Below are positions 59,802 to 64,000 of a stretch of 64,000 nucleotides of DNA, piece by piece. Numbering within the stretch: the first letter of the stretch is position 1; each line of letters opens with the position of its first letter. The DNA is from Halioglobus japonicus (GTDB lineage Bacteria > Pseudomonadota > Gammaproteobacteria > Pseudomonadales > Halieaceae), in NCBI RefSeq assembly GCF_001983995.1, contig NZ_CP019450.1:2480001-2544000 (forward strand), written 5' to 3'. The notes beneath the pieces are model-generated. The model was not told the origin of the DNA. It searched no databases and saw only the letters and a list, made by a program, of their open reading frames with translations. The position numbers and the translations under genes were made by a program.

Positions 59802-60301
59802 TCCTGTTCGGCGGTCCAGGATTCGGGCAGGTATTCCAGCTCCAGTTTGTCCACCACGTGGCGTAGCTGAGTTTCCAGCGCGGTGAGTTCCTCGGCGCCG
59901 ACACGCTCGCGGTAGTGGGCGTACACCTCATCCACAATTTTCATGCTGTCGACCGCCAGTTGGATGCCCTTATCGGTGAGGCGAATCTCTTTGGCACGCT
60001 TGTCGGCGCTGTCGATGTCGCGGGCGATAAAATCCAGTCTCTCCAGCTCCTTGAGCATTTTTCCCATGGCTTGCTGCGTCACCTGTGCTCGCTCAGCGAG
60101 ATCCGACACACGCACTGAGCCCATACCGAGGTTGGCGAACACCTGGACGTGCGCGGGGCGGATTTCCGGGTATCCCTGCTCGTTGAGTTGTCGCCATATG
60201 CGTCGCTCAAAGTCCTTGCTGAATTCGCGCAACAACCGCGCCAGATTGTTGGAGAGGCGATAGGCGATATCCTTGTTGGCCTCAGCCGTGGACTTGCTCA
60301 C
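59798..60301 (-). CDS. MarR-family transcriptional regulator
   Basis: 167 residues. A winged helix with SVRVSDLAERAQVTQQAMGKMLKELERLDFIARDID is split by its wing; the DSADKRAKEIRLTDKG segment is the MarR wing. It lies convergent to the SnoaL-like gene and divergent from xthA (176 nt). A plausible local regulator of the P450-HIT-SnoaL group, but its operator cannot be identified by sight. Confidence 0.88.
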   Translation of the reverse strand: MSKSTAEANKDIAYRLSNNLARLLREFSKDFERRIWRQLNEQGYPEIRPAHVQVFANLGMGSVRVSDLAERAQVTQQAMGKMLKELERLDFIARDIDSADKRAKEIRLTDKGIQLAVDSMKIVDEVYAHYRERVGAEELTALETQLRHVVDKLELEYLPESWTAEQD

Positions 60302-60477
60302 AGTGAACTCCTGAGTGGGGCGTCCGGCCCCTGTACTTATAATTGACCGGATATTCTAGCGCAAGCTGACCATTTGGATAGGCTTGCAGGTCTAACAAAG
60401 TACGCAATTCGCCACAAAATTGGATACTCGTCAGATGGCGCGTTACACTTCGGCGCCTTACCTGAGGGAGTCGAATT

Positions 60478-61260
60478 TTGGCCAAGATTATTACTGTAAA
60501 TACCAACGGGATTCGCGCTGCTGCGCGCAAGGGTTTTTTCGACTGGCTGCCCAAGCAGGATGCGGATGTGGTCTGTATTCAGGAGACCAAGGCCCAGGTG
60601 GATCAGCTGGAAGATCCGGTGTTTCATCCGCAGGGCTATCATTGCTATTACAACGATGCGATTAAAAAAGGCTATAGCGGCACTGCTATTTATAGCCGCG
60701 TGAAGCCGCGTAAGGTCATATCAAGCCTCGGTTGGGACCCGGCTGACTCCGAAGGGCGCTATCTGCAAGCTGACTACGACGGCCTCAGTGTTATTTCCCT
60801 GTACATGCCCTCCGGTTCCAGCAGTGAGGCGGTGCAGGCCAAGAAGGATCGTTTCCTGGAGCTATTCCTCGACCATCTCAAAGTGCTGCGTCGCAAGCGC
60901 CGCGAGTTTGTGATCTGCGCCGACTGGAATATCTGCCACCGCGAAATCGACCTCAGAAACTGGAAGAGTAACCAGAAGAATTCCGGCTTTCTGCCCCACG
61001 AACGCGCCTGGCTGGATACACTCTATGACGAGGTGGGCTATATCGATTCGTTCCGGCTGATCAACCAGGATTCCGACCAGTACACCTGGTGGTCGAACCG
61101 TGGCCAGGCCTGGGCGAATAATGTGGGTTGGCGCCTGGACTACCAGGTCATTACCCCGAAGCTGGGTGATAAAGTGCTTTCCGCGGATATTTACAAGGAC
61201 GAGCGTTTTTCAGACCACGCGCCGCAAATCATGGAGTATGACTTCGACATTAAAGGCTGA
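60478..61260 (+). CDS. xthA: Exodeoxyribonuclease III-type AP endonuclease
   Basis: 260 residues. Endonuclease/exonuclease/phosphatase fold. IQETKAQ (E36), SLYMPSGSS, CADWNICHREIDL and C-terminal RLDYQVITP and ERFSDHAPQ (catalytic His) are intact. TTG at 60478 after a GAGGGA-like site starts the canonical MAKIITVNTNGIRAA. Cleaves at abasic sites in base-excision repair. Precedes the yajC-like gene by 70 nt. Confidence 0.94.
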   Translation: MAKIITVNTNGIRAAARKGFFDWLPKQDADVVCIQETKAQVDQLEDPVFHPQGYHCYYNDAIKKGYSGTAIYSRVKPRKVISSLGWDPADSEGRYLQADYDGLSVISLYMPSGSSSEAVQAKKDRFLELFLDHLKVLRRKRREFVICADWNICHREIDLRNWKSNQKNSGFLPHERAWLDTLYDEVGYIDSFRLINQDSDQYTWWSNRGQAWANNVGWRLDYQVITPKLGDKVLSADIYKDERFSDHAPQIMEYDFDIKG

Positions 61261-61330
61261 ACGCACTTCATTGCGGGGGATGCGGAAACCGGTTACATTA
61301 GCGCGGCCTCACGCTCCCGCAGGGAGCACC

Positions 61331-61690
61331 ATGAAAACAGGAATTTTTTGCATGAGTTTGTTTATTGCCAGCGCCCACGCCCAGACGGCGGGCGGTCAGC
61401 CTCCCGCCGGTGGCGAGTTGTTCCAGATCGGCTTTCTTGTACTGCTGTTCGTTCTCTTCTACTTCATTGCTATCCGGCCCCAGCGCAAGCGCCAGAAAGA
61501 GCACGCGGAAATGGTCGGTGCGCTCTCTAAGGGCGATGAGGTCGTTACCAGCTCGGGCATTCTCGGCAAGGTGACCTCGCTGGATGACAACTACATGGTG
61601 CTGAATGTGGCCAATAATGTGGAAATGAAGTTCCAGCGTATCCATGTGCACGCCGTGCTGCCCAAGGGCACGCTGAAGTCCATCAGCTGA
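61331..61690 (+). CDS. yajC: YajC-type preprotein translocase subunit
   Basis: 119 residues. A short cleavable-looking N-terminus (about 1-17, SLFIASAHA) is followed by a membrane helix (about 33-50, GFLVLLFVLFYFIAI), then RPQRKRQKEHAEM and KGDEVVTSSGILGKV, the YajC hallmark. Normally next to tgt, secD and secF; none is visible here, so this may be a second copy or a relocated gene. ATG 61331 has AGGGAG directly ahead. Confidence 0.87.
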   Translation: MKTGIFCMSLFIASAHAQTAGGQPPAGGELFQIGFLVLLFVLFYFIAIRPQRKRQKEHAEMVGALSKGDEVVTSSGILGKVTSLDDNYMVLNVANNVEMKFQRIHVHAVLPKGTLKSIS

Positions 61691-61709
61691 TACTCTCCGG
61701 GCCAGGCCA

Positions 61710-62699
61710 TTGCTGAACTATCCGCGCAAAAATGACCTGGCCCAGATTCCTACGCCGCTTGTTCCCATGCACCGCGCCAGTGAGCGCTGGGGCAGTGGCC
61801 ATCGTTTGTGGGTTAAACGCGACGACCTTACCGGCAGTACCCTAAGCGGCAATAAGGTTCGCAAGCTCGAATACATCACCGCCTATGCTCAGGATCACGG
61901 CTACGACACGCTAATCACCTGTGGTGGTATCCAGAGTAATCACTGCCGGGCCACGGCATTTGCCGGTGCGCAGCTTGGTATGCAGGTTCATCTCATTCTG
62001 CGTGGTACCGATGAGGGTCCTCGTCAGGGCAATTTATTGCTCGATTACCTGGCGGGCGCCGCGGTCAGCTGTTATCCCGTGCGCGAATATGTCACCGGGC
62101 TCGAGTCCCTGTTTGAGCATTGGCAACAGCACTACGCATCCCAAGGGCGCAAGGCGCTGGCGATTCCTACTGGCGGCAGTGACGGTATTGGTCTTTGGGG
62201 CTATATTGCCGCCTGCGAGGAATTGCGGTCAGACTTTGCCGCTGCCGAGATTGGGCAGGCGCATATTGTGAGCGCGACAGGTTCTGGCGGCACCCAGGCA
62301 GGCCTCACCCTGGGTGCGGCATTACACCAGCTGGATGCCCAGATCTGGGGTGTCAATGTCTGTGATGACGAGCAGTATTTTCTCGATAAAGTCGACCAGG
62401 ATATCGCGCATTGGTATGCGCTCTATCCCGATGCCCCGCGCGTGGACTACACCACACTTGTGCTCGATGGCCATGTCGGAGAGGGCTATGGTCGGGCTAG
62501 CGAGGCAGTATTTGATACCATTGCCGAACTCGCGGCCCTGGAGGGTCTGGCCCTGGACCCGGTCTATACTGGCAAGGCTTTCCACGGCATGGTGCAGGAA
62601 ATACAGGCGGGCCGCTTCGCCGGCTGTCAAGATATCGTATTCATGCATACAGGCGGAATTTTTGGTCTGTTCCCCCAAGGGGAAGGGTTCCGCTGGTAA
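61710..62699 (+). CDS. PLP-dependent D-cysteine desulfhydrase/ACC deaminase family enzyme
   Basis: 329 residues, fold-II PLP enzyme. The PLP lysine is K49 in LSGNKVRKLEY, with the phosphate-binding GGSDGIG and ATGSGGTQAG loops. Activities in this family include D-cysteine desulfhydrase and 1-aminocyclopropane-1-carboxylate deaminase; which applies cannot be told from motifs alone. TTG 61710 starts the canonical LNYPRKNDLAQIPTPL. It precedes the AGCS symporter by 34 nt, suggesting a shared amino-acid use. Confidence 0.87.
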   Translation: MLNYPRKNDLAQIPTPLVPMHRASERWGSGHRLWVKRDDLTGSTLSGNKVRKLEYITAYAQDHGYDTLITCGGIQSNHCRATAFAGAQLGMQVHLILRGTDEGPRQGNLLLDYLAGAAVSCYPVREYVTGLESLFEHWQQHYASQGRKALAIPTGGSDGIGLWGYIAACEELRSDFAAAEIGQAHIVSATGSGGTQAGLTLGAALHQLDAQIWGVNVCDDEQYFLDKVDQDIAHWYALYPDAPRVDYTTLVLDGHVGEGYGRASEAVFDTIAELAALEGLALDPVYTGKAFHGMVQEIQAGRFAGCQDIVFMHTGGIFGLFPQGEGFRW

Positions 62700-62733
62700 A
62701 CTTTCGTCTTTTGAATAAAAGGATTTTGCACAC

Positions 62734-64000
62734 ATGGTAGACCTGATTAATACCGTTAATGGGTGGGCATGGGGGCCTGTGACTCTGGTGCTGCTGCTGG
62801 GTACGGGCCTGTACCTCAGCGCTGGCCTGAAGTTTGCCACGATTCGCAAAATCCCCTCTGGCGTGCGCCTGTTACTGTCCGGTCGCAAGGGCGACGGCAA
62901 GGGCGATATTTCACCGTTCAGTGCTTTGATGACGTCGCTGTCAGCCACGATAGGCACCGGCAACATTGCCGGCGTGGCCACGGCCGTCGCCCTCGGCGGG
63001 CCGGGGCGCTGTTCTGGATGTGGATTACCGCGCTGGTGGGCATGGCGACCAAATTTGCCGAGGCGGTGTGCGCCGTGCATTTCCGCGAGCAGGATGACAA
63101 AGGCAATTTCAGTGGCGGCCCGATGTACTACATCAAGAACGGCCTGCACAAACGCTGGCACTGGCTGGCCTACGCATTTGCCCTGTTTGGCTCCCTGGCG
63201 GGCTTTGGTATTGCCAACACCGTGCAGTCGAACTCTGTCTCCCAGGTATTACACGATGCTTTTAGCGTGCCGCCACTGGCCACCGGTCTGGTACTTATGG
63301 TGCTGGTCGGGCCGTCGTGCTTGGCGGGATCAAACGGATATCCAGTGTGGCGAGCCTGTTAGTGCCCATGATGGCACTTGCCTACATCATGCTTAGCCTC
63401 GTGGTGATACTGCTCAACATCACGGCGGTGCCTGCTGCTATCGCCACTATCGTTGATAGCGCGCTGACTGGCTCAGCGGCCGCGGGCGGTTTCGCAGGCG
63501 CAACCGTCTGGGCAGCGCTGCGCTTTGGTGTGGCGCGGGGGATCTTCTCCAACGAGGCTGGCCTGGGTAGCGCGCCGATTGCTCATGCAGCGGCCAAGAC
63601 AGATCAGCCAGTGGAGCAGGGCATGATTGCCATGCTGGGAACCTTTATCGATACCCTGATTGTGTGCACCATGACCGGTCTGGTCATCGTCATCATGGAC
63701 GTGCTGCCCACGGGCATCTCCGGTGCCAGCCTCACGTCGTTGGCCTTTGGCAATGCCTTCCCGGGTGGCGAGTACATCGTCACACTGGGCCTGTGCCTGT
63801 TTGCATTTACGACCATGATTGGCTGGTCGTTCTACGGCGAGCGCTGTGTGGTGTTCCTGGTGGGTACCCGCGGTATTGTGCCGTTTCGGATCTTGTGGGT
63901 TGTCGCCATCCCGCTAGGCACCGTGGTGCAGCTGGACCTGGTGTGGTTGATAGCCGATACACTCAACGCCTTTATGGCGATTCCCAACCTGGTCGCCTTG
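62734..64000 (+). CDS. Sodium:alanine/glycine symporter (AGCS), cut by window end, two apparent frameshifts
   Basis: Na+-coupled amino-acid symporter, about 424 residues visible of a usual 440-500. The N-terminal VTLVLLLGTGLYLSAGLKFA helix, SATIGTGNIAGVATAV loop, and later GIFSNEAGLGSAPIAHAAA are AGCS signatures. The frame breaks at GGGG 63003-63006 and GGG 63309-63311; one extra G at each joins GGPGALFWMWITALVG and VLVGAVVLGGIKRIS. The rest (63312-64000) reads in a single frame through NLVAL. The true end lies beyond the window. Two lesions in one otherwise intact gene fit base-call errors. Confidence 0.88.

Overview
The window is about 58% GC, gene-dense DNA from an aerobic gammaproteobacterium. 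The gene content and order (ligA followed by a lytic-transglycosylase lipoprotein; sdhAB-sucAB-lpd-sucCD next to a divergent gltA; phoBR-phoU beside pst; epmC, tusA, pdxB and prmB-aroC neighbourhoods; a P450, an F420-type LLM oxidoreductase and a KorAB-type enzyme in one genome) suggest a marine lineage near Halieaceae (OM60/NOR5). The taxonomy is inference; there is no rRNA gene here.

Layout: 0-2.7 kb, ligA and a lipoprotein. 2.9-7.6 kb, a three-gene operon for a KorAB-type 2-oxoacid:ferredoxin oxidoreductase with a GltD-like FAD/NAD(P) iron-sulfur partner. 7.6-17.7 kb, a phosphate-starvation block: phoB-phoR-phoU-GFA, pstS, pstCAB, a lone ribbon-helix-helix protein, a small membrane protein and a porin. 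11-bp-period Pho boxes stand before phoB, pstS and the porin. 17.8-20.4 kb, tRNA-Glu, hisC and a FabH-like synthase. 20.5-32.7 kb, the TCA block, with gltA on the minus strand and sdhAB-sucAB-lpd-sucCD on the plus strand. 32.7-33.2 kb, a repeat-rich gap with a REP-like palindrome and two tandem copies of a ~140-nt hairpin element. 33.2-46.3 kb, htpG behind a sigma32-type promoter, then housekeeping genes (gpsA, sixA, folE, prmB, aroC, yheU, tusA, epmC, exonuclease, pdxB, NAD-kinase-like, msrB). 46.4-51 kb, tRNA-Glu and tRNA-Gly, GST, cupin, an ABC exporter, queF and tRNA-Ser. 51-64 kb, more accessory genes: a serine hydrolase, LLM oxidoreductase, moaC and moaD/E, flavin reductase, Nudix, bcp, MBL hydrolase, P450, HIT, SnoaL-like, MarR, xthA, yajC, a PLP desulfhydrase and an AGCS symporter cut by the window end.

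Data quality: at least seven reading-frame breaks (GltD-like, sdhA, yheU, msrB, ABC ATPase, and two in the symporter) each look like one missing base in a G or C run. A one-base-short tRNA-Glu and an unexpected in-frame MoaD-MoaE fusion have the same signature. They are best read as homopolymer undercalls, not gene decay. Separately, nearly all of sdhC and all of sdhD are missing between the gltA/sdh promoter region and sdhA. Only a 48-codon ORF with an SdhC-like start remains, so this is either a real deletion or an assembly collapse.

The most novel-looking items are the tandem hairpin elements (arms differ between copies but stay complementary around a same-length, conserved 57-nt loop), the Pho box on the porin, the KorAB operon coexisting with a complete 2-oxoglutarate dehydrogenase, and paired GCGAA/TTCGC palindromes before that operon.
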